64,000 nt of DNA. Source: a gamma proteobacterium symbiont of Ctena orbiculata (lineage in GTDB: Bacteria > Pseudomonadota > Gammaproteobacteria > Chromatiales > Chromatiaceae). A program made the translations under genes and the position numbers. Where the stretch lies: NCBI GenBank assembly GCA_003058495.1, contig QBVC01000020.1:62001-126000 (forward strand), given 5' to 3'. The notes below the pieces were generated by a model. The model had not been told where the DNA came from. It was given only the letters and a program-made list of their open reading frames with translations, and did not search any database. Positions 34,142 to 47,100 of the stretch are shown piece after piece (position 1 is the stretch's first letter; each line of letters begins with the position of its first letter).

Positions 34142-35131
34142 TCATCTTCCGTTACTGAGTTTGACCACATAGTCGAATACACCGTATACGACCTGCGCCA
34201 TCCTTTCATAGTCCAGACGCTCCGCCCTGTCCTCGTCCGTGTGGTATGCGCGATTCCTGTAAAACGCCGTGTCGGTGATCATGACAGCTGGATACCCATA
34301 ACGCCAAAAGTTCATATGATCTGAAAAATCGACACCTGGAATAAATGACGGTGCATTGATTGAATATACAGGAAGGTCGCTTGCACCGGTCATCGATGCT
34401 TTCATTCGCTGCGCCTGGGTAGACATCAGTTGATCGACGACAGCAATAAAGTCGCCGCTTGAAGGGTAGTAAAGTCTTAATAACTGCATGGGATAGTCTT
34501 GGGTTCCCTTTTCCTCGGTGAAGTAGCCAATCATTTCCAGTGCAATCATCAGCCTGACATCCACACCCGACTCTGCAAGGGACTTTGCATAGACCGCACT
34601 ACCCATTTTATCGGATCGGAAAAAAGGCGGTTCTTCCAAGGTAAATGCAACCAGCACGACTTTTGTCTGTAATTCTACCTTACCCAGCAGCCTGCCGATT
34701 TCGAGCAACCCCGCGACACCGCTGGCGTTATCGTCAGCGCCTGGATATTCACCCGCCACATCATAGTGAGCGCCCACAACGATGATCTCATTAGCTTCCG
34801 GCCCGAACTCCGCAATGATGTTTCTGTACTCAGCGCCGTCAACAGCGAAGACCTGTTCGGCAACGCGGCCGCCAGAAGACGCCAACGATTCCGATATGTA
34901 GTCTGCGACCCTGTTCAGGTTGTCGATATGCTGGTAATTTCTCGGCGCCATCTCATTGGACAGCAGCGACGTATCTCTTCTCAATACAGCAGGATCGATT
35001 GAGTGGGCGGGATGCTTTGCGATCTCCTTGGAACTAAAACCGGGTCTGGCCAGAATCAACCAAAGCAGGCCAATGACGACGGCGAGCGCCGCTGCAATTC
35101 TGCTTATCGATGCCAATAATTTAACTATCAT
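34142..35131 (-). CDS. M28-family zinc aminopeptidase, membrane-anchored
   Basis: 329 residues with an N-terminal hydrophobic segment (about 8-28) that is a signal anchor or uncleaved signal, placing the catalytic domain in the periplasm. Metal-binding residues of the family are present: H122 and D133 in GAHYDVAGEYPGADDNASG, the Glu pair E166/E167 in FTLEEPPF, an Asp in the DVRLMIALEMIG area, and a late His in the AYHTDED motif. These enzymes remove N-terminal residues from peptides using two zinc ions. Confidence 0.9.
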   Translation of the reverse strand: MIVKLLASISRIAAALAVVIGLLWLILARPGFSSKEIAKHPAHSIDPAVLRRDTSLLSNEMAPRNYQHIDNLNRVADYISESLASSGGRVAEQVFAVDGAEYRNIIAEFGPEANEIIVVGAHYDVAGEYPGADDNASGVAGLLEIGRLLGKVELQTKVVLVAFTLEEPPFFRSDKMGSAVYAKSLAESGVDVRLMIALEMIGYFTEEKGTQDYPMQLLRLYYPSSGDFIAVVDQLMSTQAQRMKASMTGASDLPVYSINAPSFIPGVDFSDHMNFWRYGYPAVMITDTAFYRNRAYHTDEDRAERLDYERMAQVVYGVFDYVVKLSNGR

Positions 35132-35247
35132 GACGCAGCACTACTCAGAAGCATAACAGCGAAGCAGGGTTCGCGGGACAGCTCTGCTGTTCAGGTTGAC
35201 TGGTGCGAACAATCTCCTGCGTTTTGTCATCAGATTCATCAGCATGA

Positions 35248-35661
35248 CTAGATAACCTGAGATTGCTTGTACACGCTTAACCACGCGTACCAGTTTATGG
35301 CGATATTGAGCAGAAACAATAGCAACACCATGAGCACGAAGAGTTTAACAATGGCAGGGTGTTTTAAATAGCTGACCCTGGTTCTGAACGGCACGGGTAA
35401 ACCTGGTGGCGGCCAGAATCCATGTTTCAGATAGCTCAGGGAATACTTCACAATCAACCAGCCAAGCACTATATAAAAAACGGTATTGGCAAGCAAAACA
35501 GGCAGATGATTTATTAACACGGCCTTGAGGTCGCCTAGATCCTTAGCTTCCGAATTACTGCCAAGGAAATTGACCAACAGTACAAACGCTGCGATGACGA
35601 TGAGAAATACAACGAAGGCTCTCTTGCCTTCCCTTGTTCCTTCAATGTATTTTTCCTTCAT
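35248..35661 (-). CDS. Small integral membrane protein, unknown
   Basis: 137 residues from ATG 35661; the longer frame begins with an unlikely hydrophilic leader. Three hydrophobic segments are seen: about 17-34 (VVFLIVIAAFVLLVNFL), 50-70 (LPVLLANTVFYIVLGWLIV) and 103-122 (LFVLMVLLLFLLNIAINWYAW). A Pro-rich loop (FWPPPGLPVPF) joins the last two. I do not recognise a family. No motif suggests an enzyme. Confidence 0.7.
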   Translation of the reverse strand: MKEKYIEGTREGKRAFVVFLIVIAAFVLLVNFLGSNSEAKDLGDLKAVLINHLPVLLANTVFYIVLGWLIVKYSLSYLKHGFWPPPGLPVPFRTRVSYLKHPAIVKLFVLMVLLLFLLNIAINWYAWLSVYKQSQVI

Positions 35662-35812
35662 ACAGTTACCGACTGGTATAGGAATCTGGTGACCTGACCT
35701 ATCTGACCCCGCACGAACCAAATCCTACCCTGGCTGTTACATTCTCATTTTCATTTCAATCGTCAGCTTACACAATAAGGCTTCGTTATATGAGTATTTG
35801 ACGGCCTTGAAA

Positions 35813-36463
35813 CTAATCTGACTTAAAGCCGATAGATTTATGTGCGCCGTCACAAAACGGCTTGTTTTTCGATGAGCCGCAACGGCACAGTGCCGCCTTG
35901 CTGCCATGCCAGGCAGTACGGCCACTGCTGGCCTTGATCGTGACATTTCCCGACAACAGGAGGGGGCCGTCTGGCAGCGGTGTAATGTTTAACTCGCCGC
36001 CGGATTCCTCCAATGGCTCACCCCTTTCACCTACCGCACCATAGTCTTTGAACACTCCCTCATGACTGTTATCGCAAAACGGTTTGTTTTTCGATAAACC
36101 ACAGCGGCATAATGCTGCACGAAATCGGACCCCGGGCATATCATCAGGCGATCCTTCCACCGCCAAATTACCCTTCACAAAGTAGGGGCCCTGGTAACTT
36201 ACCGTGATGCTGTTTTCCAATGACGCGGATTCAGATATTTGGCCACTCTTGGTTCTGTAGACCAGCGCGCCGCTTGGACAGCGTTCCACTATCTCCTTGA
36301 CTTCACCAGGCGACGACAGATCAGGCTGGCACCAGGGATCCCTTCCGGCTACGAAAAGTTCACCTTTCGAATATCCGCATTCACCGATATGAATGCATAG
36401 CCTTTCATCCCATTCGACGTCGATCTCAGTACCCTTGTAGAGAAAAACCTGTTTTTTACTCAT
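35813..36463 (-). CDS. Fe-S protein with two CDGSH domains and an N-terminal Fer4-like domain
   Basis: 216 residues. The N-terminal 70 residues resemble the divergent 4Fe-4S monocluster domain (CIHIGECGYSKGELF, WCQPD, ERCPSGAL). Two CDGSH motifs follow near 117-134 (CRCGLSKNKPFCDNSH) and 190-207 (CRCGSSKNKPFCDGAH), each with the 3-Cys/1-His set that holds a 2Fe-2S cluster. Proteins of this layout are cytoplasmic redox or Fe-S handling factors of uncertain role. Confidence 0.92.
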   Translation of the reverse strand: MSKKQVFLYKGTEIDVEWDERLCIHIGECGYSKGELFVAGRDPWCQPDLSSPGEVKEIVERCPSGALVYRTKSGQISESASLENSITVSYQGPYFVKGNLAVEGSPDDMPGVRFRAALCRCGLSKNKPFCDNSHEGVFKDYGAVGERGEPLEESGGELNITPLPDGPLLLSGNVTIKASSGRTAWHGSKAALCRCGSSKNKPFCDGAHKSIGFKSD

Positions 36464-36669
36464 GGTATTCTCCTAATGTCGATCATAGGCTCAGTATAGA
36501 AGCTTAATCGGCATGACTCACGCACACACTGTGGAGTTATATCTCATCGCTATCATTTGAAGATCCATACCTGGCACTCAACCGAGGATGATGGCGTAGG
36601 TCGTTCAAATTGTGCAGACAAGAATGTATCGACCAGATGCCGTTCTGTCTTGCATTTCAAACGAACAGC
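36464..36669. other. Non-coding stretch beside IS110 relic
   Basis: Upstream region of the CDGSH gene. No gene or clear promoter is seen. The low coding quality and the adjoining transposase relic suggest that it is partly eroded mobile-element DNA. Confidence 0.45.
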
Positions 36670-36985
36670 ACTGGTGTAGGTTTGCTACCACTGGTTACCT
36701 TGAACAACAAACAGATCGCTGCATTGACCGGGCTCGCCCCATCAACCGAGATAGTGGTCGGTTTAACGGTAAGCGCAGGATATAGGGTGGCAGAAATACT
36801 ATACCTGCGATCCTCTATATGGCGACTGTCAGTGCGATTCAATGCAACCCAGTGACAAAGGCGCAATTTGATCTACTGGTAGCGAGCAGCAAGCATAGGA
36901 GAGGCTAGCAATCACGGCTTGGTTGCGAAAAACGATCGCTATTTTGAACGCAATGGTGCGAGATAATTGTGTATGGGCTTACTAG
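36670..36985 (+). pseudogene. IS110-family transposase C-terminal relic
   Basis: In one frame the bases encode LPLVTLNNKQIAALTGLAP, the hallmark C-terminal motif of IS110/IS116/IS902 transposases. The frame closes after FNATQ, and a CNPVTKAQFDLLVAS-like continuation is recoverable in the next frame, followed by AWLRKTIAILNAMVRDN, ending at 36985. The N-terminal DEDD catalytic part is missing, so the element is dead. No terminal repeats could be identified. Confidence 0.8.
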
Positions 36986-37109
36986 TTGACGAGACGCTAT
37001 TGACATCACAGCCGCTTGTTAGCTTCATGTACATTTCACTATTCCACTTCCTTGCTTCTTGCACCTGTGAAGTCCCTTCATTTCAAATGCCAACAGGGCA
37101 ATTAAAGGA

Positions 37110-38060
37110 TCAATAGCAATTGTGATCGGAATCACAGCGTAAGGTTTGTTCGTAATCGCCATTTCCATCTTGGTCAATATTTACGGTGTCGATAATACCG
37201 CCCAACTGGATCAAGGCCGAACTATTGTCGCCGTCAAACTTGATTCTTCCCTCTTTCATCGGATCCAGTGGGCAGTTTTGGCCTGACCCGCTACAGGTAG
37301 CAACCGCGTTGACGGTTGATACGTCTACATAACCGGAATCAGAATCATACAATCTGCCGGCATAGCTGAATCCAAAATAACCCCATACGTAAATATCCCC
37401 TTTATGGGTATAAAATTTCTGCACGAAATTCGTGAAAGTACCAGAGCCCGATGAATTGAAGAGGGTGTAGTTCTTTGTGTGGACCTGCCAGTTGAACTCC
37501 GGATCGCTTGTGTCATGATTGAACTCAAGGGTTCCATCCATGGTTACGGACGTTGAACCCAAGGCTATTTGCAAGTTACTTGTCGCTAACAGAAACGCGG
37601 AGGGTATAGTGATATTTCCGCCGTCTGCATAGTTTTCCGTGCTGTATATGGTCAGATCCACAGAGCCGGTCAAAGTATAGGTACTGTTATAGATACAATC
37701 TTGGTAATTCGAAAAATCCAGGGTAAGCAGACCCGTTGATTGTGCTTCATCGAGAGAACCGGAAATCAGTACCGAGCCGCCGCAAATGTTATCTACGATG
37801 AGATCAACCTCACCCGTCTGGTAGGTGACTGAGCCCCTGGTAAACAACTCAACCACATGTTCGACCAATGTACGGGAAAAAGGCAGCCGGATGCCCGCCA
37901 AAAATTCTCCAACAGAGGAGGAATCGATTTTCGCCTGCTGGTCAATGGGGATAGCCGTTGAATCCTGTGCGCTATCGGTCCAGTCGCTACTGCCGCTACC
38001 ACCACTGCCGCAGCCGGAAATGAGAAAGAGGAGAAAAAAAGAAGACAGAAATCCCTTCAT
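37110..38060 (-). CDS. Secreted lipoprotein, beta-rich, unknown
   Basis: 316 residues from ATG 38060. A lipoprotein signal with lipobox ISGC puts Cys at about residue 17, followed by a Gly/Ser linker. The mature part is rich in Thr, Ser, Gly and beta-strand patterns (GSVLISGSLDEAQSTGLLTLDF, YTLTGSVDLTIYSTENY). The C-terminal stretch has DTVNIDQDGNGDYEQTLRC, with a calcium-loop-like DxDxNxD pattern and two Cys. I do not recognise a family. An 8-bp inverted repeat (38090-38097 with 38112-38119) lies just upstream and may be an operator. Confidence 0.75.
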   Translation of the reverse strand: MKGFLSSFFLLFLISGCGSGGSGSSDWTDSAQDSTAIPIDQQAKIDSSSVGEFLAGIRLPFSRTLVEHVVELFTRGSVTYQTGEVDLIVDNICGGSVLISGSLDEAQSTGLLTLDFSNYQDCIYNSTYTLTGSVDLTIYSTENYADGGNITIPSAFLLATSNLQIALGSTSVTMDGTLEFNHDTSDPEFNWQVHTKNYTLFNSSGSGTFTNFVQKFYTHKGDIYVWGYFGFSYAGRLYDSDSGYVDVSTVNAVATCSGSGQNCPLDPMKEGRIKFDGDNSSALIQLGGIIDTVNIDQDGNGDYEQTLRCDSDHNCY

Positions 38061-38273
38061 ATGACACTCCGTATCGTGCAACCATTGAAGACTGGAGCGT
38101 CTGCTTGATCTCTCCAGTCACTTCATCAATTCAGGCCATGATACCAGGAGACATGGGTTTGGGGGAACCATTTCAGACACCCAGTCAACAATGCTCACCA
38201 CAGCCGCGGCACAAACCCATGCACAGCGCTGCGGCGGTCTCGATTCCCGCACTGCAACGGGTATTGTATAGGC

Positions 38274-40100
38274 CTATTCGACCGTCACCGACTTCGCCAG
38301 ATTCCTCGGCTGATCCACATCGGTGCCCTTCAGTATCGCCACATGGTAGGAGAGCAGCTGCAGCGGTATGGTGTAGACGATCGGCGCCGTGGTGGGATAG
38401 ATGTCGGAGAGGGTCAGGTTCTGGTAGTGATCGAGCTCGATCTGCACCTTGTGATCGCTGAACAGGAACAGCTCGCCGCCGCGGGCGCGCACCTCCTGCA
38501 GGTTTGAGATCACCTTCTCCAGCAGCGGATCGTCGGGGAGGGCGCAGATCACCGGCATCTCCGCATCCACCAGGGCCAGGGGGCCGTGCTTGAGTTCGCC
38601 GGCGGGGTAGGCCTCGGCGTGGATATAGGAGATCTCCTTCAGCTTCAGCGCTCCCTCCATGGCGATGGGGTAGAAGCAGCCACGGCCGAGGAAGAGGGCG
38701 TGCTGGCGCTCGGCAAAGGCGTCGGCCATCTGCTGGATGGCATCGCTCATCTTCAACACCACCTCCACCTGTCTCGGCAGTGCATGCAGCTCGTTCACCA
38801 GCGCCTGCTCGCGCTCCGCGCTCATGCCGCGGCGCTTGGCCAGGGCCAGCACCAGCAGCCTGAGCGCCACCAGCTGGGTGGTGAAGGCCTTGGTGGATGC
38901 GACGCCGATCTCCGGCCCGGCGCGGGTCATCAGCGCCACATTGGATTCGCGCACCAGGGAGCTCTCGGGGACATTGCAGATGGTCAGGCTCCCGAGGTAG
39001 TTCTGGGAAGCCGCGCCGCGCAGGGCGGCCAGGGTGTCCGCGGTCTCCCCGGACTGGGAGATGGTGACGAAGAGGGTATTCTCCGGCACCACCACTTGGC
39101 GATAGCGAAACTCGCTCGCCACCTCGACACCGCAGTGGACGCCGATCTCCTCCAGCCAGTAGCGGGCGACAAGTCCGGCGTGGTAGCTGGTGCCGCAGGC
39201 GATGATATGGACGTTCTGGGTCTTGTCCAGCAGCTGCTTGGCCTCGAAGCCGAAGGCCTCTTCCAGCAGCTTGCCCTTGTGGATGCGCCCCTCGAGGGTC
39301 TCCGCGATCACCGCCGGCTGCTCGAAGATCTCCTTCAGCATATAGTGCCGGTAGGGGCCCTTTTCCGCGCTTGAAGCCGAGACCTTGGAGGTGCGGACCT
39401 CGCGCTCCGCCGGCTGGCCCTGGAGGTCGAGGATCTTAACCCCGTCCCTGGAGACATGGGCGAGGTCGCCCTCTTCGAGAAAGATGAATCGCTGGGTCAC
39501 CGGCAGCAGGGCGAAGACATCGGAGGCGATGAAGTTCTCGCCCTCGCCGAGACCGATCACCAGGGGACTGCCGGCCCTGATCACCACCATCTGATCGGGA
39601 TCGTCCGGGCTGACCACCGCAAGGGCGTAGGCGCCGACCAGTTTTCTGCTCGCCTCGCGGATGGCGTTGATGAAATCGGGTTCCGATTCCATCACATCCG
39701 CCAGCAGATGGGCGATGACCTCGGTATCGGTCTCCGAGGTGAAGGCAAAGCCCTTGGCGCTCAGATCCTGGCGCAGCTCGGCGTAGTTTTCGATAATGCC
39801 GTTGTGTACGATCGCCACCCGCTCTCCGCTCATGTGGGGGTGGGCGTTGCGCTCCGCCGGCATGCCGTGGGTGGCCCAGCGGGTATGGGCGATGCCCAGG
39901 TTGCTGGCGAGTTGGGCATCGTCGATCAGATGCTTGAGTGCGGCGACCTTGCCCACCGAGCGAATACGCTGCAGATGCCGCCGCTCATCCAACACCGCGA
40001 CCCCGGCGGAGTCGTAACCCCGGTACTCGAGCCGCTGCAGTCCCTCCATCAGGATCGGAACAACATCTCTTTGCGCGATTCCACCAACGATGCCACACAT
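38274..40100 (-). CDS. glmS: Glutamine-fructose-6-phosphate aminotransferase
   Basis: 608 residues, the usual length. It makes glucosamine-6-phosphate from fructose-6-phosphate and glutamine, the first step to UDP-GlcNAc for peptidoglycan and LPS. The N-terminal nucleophile Cys2 is in MCGIVGG, the glutaminase domain runs to about 240, and two SIS sugar-phosphate domains follow with ISQSGETADTLAAL. The C-terminus NLAKSVTVE is typical. The gene is about 50 bases downstream of glmU, which supplies the next steps. Confidence 0.97.
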   Translation of the reverse strand: MCGIVGGIAQRDVVPILMEGLQRLEYRGYDSAGVAVLDERRHLQRIRSVGKVAALKHLIDDAQLASNLGIAHTRWATHGMPAERNAHPHMSGERVAIVHNGIIENYAELRQDLSAKGFAFTSETDTEVIAHLLADVMESEPDFINAIREASRKLVGAYALAVVSPDDPDQMVVIRAGSPLVIGLGEGENFIASDVFALLPVTQRFIFLEEGDLAHVSRDGVKILDLQGQPAEREVRTSKVSASSAEKGPYRHYMLKEIFEQPAVIAETLEGRIHKGKLLEEAFGFEAKQLLDKTQNVHIIACGTSYHAGLVARYWLEEIGVHCGVEVASEFRYRQVVVPENTLFVTISQSGETADTLAALRGAASQNYLGSLTICNVPESSLVRESNVALMTRAGPEIGVASTKAFTTQLVALRLLVLALAKRRGMSAEREQALVNELHALPRQVEVVLKMSDAIQQMADAFAERQHALFLGRGCFYPIAMEGALKLKEISYIHAEAYPAGELKHGPLALVDAEMPVICALPDDPLLEKVISNLQEVRARGGELFLFSDHKVQIELDHYQNLTLSDIYPTTAPIVYTIPLQLLSYHVAILKGTDVDQPRNLAKSVTVE

Positions 40101-40149
40101 GATTCTGCTTTCCCCCGGTTAGGGCCTGTTAACACTCATCCAACTGGCC

Positions 40150-41523
40150 CTAGGTCTTTGGCTTTTTCACCGGCCGCTCCCAGCCGTCGATACTGACCTG
40201 TTTTGCCCGGCTGAGGGTCAGCTTCTCAGAGGGCGCGTCCCTGCTGATCGTGGAACCGGCGCCGATGGTCGCGCCATCGCCGACGACCACGGGTGCGATC
40301 AGCTGGGTATCCGAGCCGATGAAGGCGCGATCACCGATCACCGTCTTGTGTTTGTTGGCGCCGTCGTAGTTGCAGGTGATGGTCCCCGCGCCGATATTGA
40401 CCTGCTCTCCCACGTCGCTGTCGCCCACGTAGCTGAGATGGTTGATCTTGCTGCCGTTGGCTACCTGGCTCTTCTTGATCTCGACAAAGTTTCCGATGTG
40501 GACATGGTCCGCAAGCCGGCTCTCCGGACGGATACGGGCAAAGGGCCCGATGCGGCACTGGCTGCCGATCTCGGTGTCCTCGAGGACACTGTTGGCAAAG
40601 ACCTCGGTGTCTTCGCCGATGGAGCAGTTCTTGAGCAGTACGTTGGGGCCGATTCTGACCCCGTCGGCGAGTTTCACCCTGCCCTCGATGATGACATTGC
40701 AATCGAGAAAGATATCCCTGCCCGTGCTGATATCGCCACGGATATCGATGCGGGACGGATCGGCCAGGGTGGTGCCGTTGCGCATCAGCAGCTCGGCCTG
40801 CTGCTGCTGATAGCAGCGCTCGAGATAGGCCAGCTGTTTGCGGTCGTTAACCCCCATGACCTCCTCTTCGCTGTCGGGGTGGACCGCCTGTATGTTGACC
40901 CCGTCCGCAACCGCCATGGCGATGATGTCGGTGAGATAGTACTCCTTCTGCGCATTGTTGTTGTCCAGGCGCTGGAGCCACCCCTCGAGCCTGTCGCGCT
41001 TCACCGCCAGGATGCCGGTATTGATCTCGCTGATCTCGCGCTCCCGCGGACTGGCGTCCTTTTGCTCGACGATGCGCAGGATCCGGTCCATGCCGTCGCG
41101 CACGATCCGGCCGTATCCGGTGGGATCGGGAAGATCGACGGTCAGCAGGGCAAGGTCGCTCCGCTTCAGGCAGCTCAACAGCCCGGTCAGGGTCGAGCTG
41201 CTGATCAAGGGCACGTCACCGTAGAGAATCAGCACCTGGTCGACCTTGTGCAGCTTGGGCATGGCCTGCATCACGGCATGCCCCGTACCCAGGCGCTCGG
41301 CCTGTTCCACCCAGGTCAGATCGGGGGCGGCGAGCCGGCTCGGCACCAGGTCGCCGCCGTGGCCGTAGACGATGGTGATCTCATGGGGATCGACAGAGCG
41401 CGCGGTATCGACCACATGGGCCAGCAGCGGTTTACCGGCCAGCTGGTGCAGCACCTTGGGAATCCTGGAACGCATTCGCGTGCCTTCTCCCGCCGCCAAA
41501 ATCAGTGCACCCAGATCCATCAA
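40150..41523 (-). CDS. glmU: Bifunctional N-acetylglucosamine-1-P uridyltransferase / glucosamine-1-P acetyltransferase
   Basis: 457 residues. The N-terminal uridyltransferase has LAAGEGTRMRSRIPKVLH and GDVPL. The C-terminal half is a left-handed beta-helix of hexapeptide repeats with GAGTITCNYDGANKHKT, the acetyltransferase site. Together they convert glucosamine-1-phosphate to UDP-GlcNAc. It is followed by glmS, as is common in this group. Confidence 0.97.
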   Translation of the reverse strand: MMDLGALILAAGEGTRMRSRIPKVLHQLAGKPLLAHVVDTARSVDPHEITIVYGHGGDLVPSRLAAPDLTWVEQAERLGTGHAVMQAMPKLHKVDQVLILYGDVPLISSSTLTGLLSCLKRSDLALLTVDLPDPTGYGRIVRDGMDRILRIVEQKDASPREREISEINTGILAVKRDRLEGWLQRLDNNNAQKEYYLTDIIAMAVADGVNIQAVHPDSEEEVMGVNDRKQLAYLERCYQQQQAELLMRNGTTLADPSRIDIRGDISTGRDIFLDCNVIIEGRVKLADGVRIGPNVLLKNCSIGEDTEVFANSVLEDTEIGSQCRIGPFARIRPESRLADHVHIGNFVEIKKSQVANGSKINHLSYVGDSDVGEQVNIGAGTITCNYDGANKHKTVIGDRAFIGSDTQLIAPVVVGDGATIGAGSTISRDAPSEKLTLSRAKQVSIDGWERPVKKPKT

Positions 41524-41665
41524 CTCACCTCAATAACTTTCAACAGACAGGAGGATAGCCTAATACCGATCGGCTCTGCCAGCCCCCATTGAGATAGCGA
41601 TCGTTTGCCCGCGCAGCCTTGGGTGGATCAGCCGCAGAGGCGATAGTGAAGTCAGCCCATCCTTG

Positions 41666-42154
41666 TCAATTGATGGTATGCGACTGTCCCGGGAGGGCGA
41701 CGCTCATGGCATCTTCCTTGGTTGCATCCCTGACCTCGAGAATCTTCACCTTGACCACCAGGGTCTTGCCCGCAAGGGGGTGGTTGCCATCGACGGTCAG
41801 CATGCCATCCTCTATCCGGGTGACGAAAAAGCTCTTCACCTCACCCTCTTCGTTCTGCATCTGTACTTCCGCACCCAGCTGACGAAACTGGGGGGGTACA
41901 TTCTCGATGTTGTCGGTGAAGGTGAGATCGGGATCGTGCTCACCGAAGGCCTCGGCCGGGGGAATGGTGAGGGTGACTTCCTCACCCTGGCATTTTCCTG
42001 CAACCGCTCGATCCATACCCCCGATCAGCTCGGTCTCTCCGCCATGGATGTAGCTGACCGGAAGGTCGCTCTGCTCCAGGAGGTTGCCATCGGGATCGGC
42101 GATAGAGTAGGTCAGGGAGACGAACTTTCCGTTCTGTATGGTTTCTTTGGACAT
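41666..42154 (-). CDS. FKBP-type peptidyl-prolyl isomerase, SlyD/FkpB-like
   Basis: 162 residues. The FKBP core shows FVSLTYSIADPDGNLLEQSD, YIHGGETELIGGMDRAVAG and, after the insert-in-flap domain (PPAEAFGEHDPDLTF), VDGNHPLAGKTLVVKVKILEVRDAT. This matches two-domain SlyD/SlpA chaperone isomerases. It lacks the long His-rich metal tail of E. coli SlyD and ends AMSVALPGQSHTIN. It lies between atpC and glmU, an unusual insertion into an otherwise conserved order. Confidence 0.9.
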   Translation of the reverse strand: MSKETIQNGKFVSLTYSIADPDGNLLEQSDLPVSYIHGGETELIGGMDRAVAGKCQGEEVTLTIPPAEAFGEHDPDLTFTDNIENVPPQFRQLGAEVQMQNEEGEVKSFFVTRIEDGMLTVDGNHPLAGKTLVVKVKILEVRDATKEDAMSVALPGQSHTIN

Positions 42155-42168
42155 AACGACCTGTGCCA

Positions 42169-42188
42169 GGGCCTGGTCCGTCAGGCCC
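42169..42188 (-). terminator. Hairpin after atpC
   Basis: A perfect 7-bp stem GGGCCTG/CAGGCCC with a 6-base loop, 18 bases past the atpC stop and just before the FKBP gene. There is no T run, so partial termination or mRNA 3'-end protection is more likely than full stop. Confidence 0.5.
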
Positions 42189-42206
42189 GGAATTTAAGAT
42201 TGGATG

Positions 42207-42635
42207 TCAGCCGCGCTTGCCCTTGCGGATCCGCTCGATGGCGCGCAGCTGGGCAGCCGCCTCCACCAGCTCCGCCTGGGCCTTGGCGTATTCGAACTCG
42301 GAGGTGCGGTTCGCCATGGCGTCCTCGGCCCGGCGCTTCGCCTCCTGGGCGGCGGCCTCGTCGAGATCCGCGGCGCGGATCGCGGTATCGGCGAGGACGG
42401 TGACCACGTGGGGCTGGATCTCGAGGATCCCGCCGGAGACATAGAAATGGAGCATCTCCTTGCCGCCCTCGGTCTCGACACGCACCTCACCCGGCTTCAG
42501 CTGGGTCACCAGCGGGGTGTGGCGAGGCGCGATACCCACCTCGCCCATGACCGCCGGCGCATAGACCATCTCAGCCATACCGGTGAAGATCTCACCCTCT
42601 GCGCTGACGATGTCCACATGAATTGTCATGGCCAT
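42207..42635 (-). CDS. atpC: ATP synthase epsilon subunit
   Basis: 142 residues. N-terminal beta-sandwich with [21 protein letters not shown] and [18 protein letters not shown], then a C-terminal two-helix domain rich in Ala and charged residues. It is part of the F1 central stalk and inhibits ATP hydrolysis. The start could be the second ATG two codons later. It is the last gene of the atp operon. Confidence 0.96.
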   Translation of the reverse strand: MAMTIHVDIVSAEGEIFTGMAEMVYAPAVMGEVGIAPRHTPLVTQLKPGEVRVETEGGKEMLHFYVSGGILEIQPHVVTVLADTAIRAADLDEAAAQEAKRRAEDAMANRTSEFEYAKAQAELVEAAAQLRAIERIRKGKRG

Positions 42636-42653
42636 CTGCTAACTCCCGGGCGA

Positions 42654-44096
<1,443 letters not shown>

Positions 44097-44099
44097 TCA

Positions 44100-44960
44100 T
44101 CAGACAGCCGCGGCACCGCCGACGATCTCCGAGATCTCCTGGGTGATCGCCGCCTGGCGCGCCTTGTTGTAGATCAGCTGCAATTCATCGATCAGGCTGT
44201 TCGCATTGTCGGATGCCGACTTCATCGCCACCATCCGTGCCGACTGTTCGCAGGCGCCGTTCTCGACCACCGCCTGATAGACCAGCGATTCGATGTAGCG
44301 ACCGAGCAGATTGTCCAGCACCTCTTTCGAATCGGGCTCGTAGATATAGTCCCAATGGTGCTTCAGCTCCTCGTCGGCCTTCGGCGGGATGGGTACCAGC
44401 TGCTCGATGGTCGGCTTCTGGGTCATGGTGTTGACGAAATCGTTGTAGGCGATATAGATCTCATCGATGGTGCCATCGGTATAGGCATCCAGCATCACCT
44501 TGACGGTGCCGATCAGGTCCTCGATATGGGGAGCGTCACCGAGATGGGTCGCCTGGCTCACGATCTTGCCGCCGACCCGGCCGAAGAAGCCGAGGGCCTT
44601 GTTGCCGATGGCGCAGAAATCGACCTCGACCCCCGCATCCCGATGCACCTTCAGCTCCTTGATCAGCTTGCGGAACAGATTGTTGTTCAATCCTCCGCAG
44701 AGACCGCGATCGGATGAGACGATGATGTATCCCACCCGTTTCACCTCACGCTCGATCATGAAGGTGTGCTTGTACTCCGGATGGGCGTGGAACAGATGGC
44801 CGATGACATTGCGCATCTTCTCCGCATAGGGACGGGTCGCCGCCATGCGGTTCTGCGCCTTGCGCATCTTGGAGGCCGCCACCATTTCCATCGCCTTGGT
44901 GATCTTACTGGTGTTTTTGATGCTGCCGATCTTTGTTCGGATCTCTTTTGCACCCGCCAT
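44100..44960 (-). CDS. atpG: ATP synthase gamma subunit
   Basis: 286 residues, the rotor shaft of F1. The N-terminal helix has [30 protein letters not shown], the middle has [15 protein letters not shown], and the C-terminal helix has [31 protein letters not shown], all typical of the family. Position between atpA and atpD is canonical. Confidence 0.98.
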   Translation of the reverse strand: MAGAKEIRTKIGSIKNTSKITKAMEMVAASKMRKAQNRMAATRPYAEKMRNVIGHLFHAHPEYKHTFMIEREVKRVGYIIVSSDRGLCGGLNNNLFRKLIKELKVHRDAGVEVDFCAIGNKALGFFGRVGGKIVSQATHLGDAPHIEDLIGTVKVMLDAYTDGTIDEIYIAYNDFVNTMTQKPTIEQLVPIPPKADEELKHHWDYIYEPDSKEVLDNLLGRYIESLVYQAVVENGACEQSARMVAMKSASDNANSLIDELQLIYNKARQAAITQEISEIVGGAAAV

Positions 44961-44993
44961 AACGCTAAACCCTGTCTAGTGAATCTGAACCGC

Positions 44994-46535
<1,542 letters not shown>

Positions 46536-46548
46536 GATGGCTTCTCGC

Positions 46549-47091
46549 TTAGATTCCCAATTCGTTCGCCAGTTGCTGCAGTTTTCCACGGACAGAGCCG
46601 TCGATCACCATGTCACCGGCACGGATGTGAACGCCGCCGATCAGTTCGGCATCCTGTTCACTGGAGATGGTGACATCGCGTCCCAGCTTGGCCTTTAAGG
46701 CGTCGGCAATGAGTGTTTCCTGCGCCGGCTCGAGTGCATAGGCGGATGTCACGTGGACATCGATCACCTGCTCTTTGTCAGCCTTGAGTTCGTTGAACAG
46801 TGTTTTGATCTCCGGCAACACATCGAGGCGGCGGTTCTGAACCAATAGCTTGATCAGATTCGCGCCTTCGTCATTGATGTGATCACCTGCGATCTCGAGC
46901 AACAGCCTGGTCAATGCATCCTGCTCCACCAGCGGATTGCTCGCGATGGGGGCGAAGTCCTCATCGTCGATCACTGCTGCGAGGAAGGTCAGCATCTCCG
47001 ACCATTGCTCAAGCTTGCCGGTCTCGTCGGCATGGGCAAACACTGCCTCGGCGTAGGGGCGGGCAATTGTGGTTTTTTCACCTGCTGCCAT
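46549..47091 (-). CDS. atpH: ATP synthase delta subunit
   Basis: 180 residues. An N-terminal helical domain ([20 protein letters not shown]) is followed by the C-terminal signature region [26 protein letters not shown], which links F1 to the peripheral stalk. It is 9 bases after atpF. Confidence 0.96.
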   Translation of the reverse strand: MAAGEKTTIARPYAEAVFAHADETGKLEQWSEMLTFLAAVIDDEDFAPIASNPLVEQDALTRLLLEIAGDHINDEGANLIKLLVQNRRLDVLPEIKTLFNELKADKEQVIDVHVTSAYALEPAQETLIADALKAKLGRDVTISSEQDAELIGGVHIRAGDMVIDGSVRGKLQQLANELGI

Positions 47092-47100
47092 GGCCTTTAC

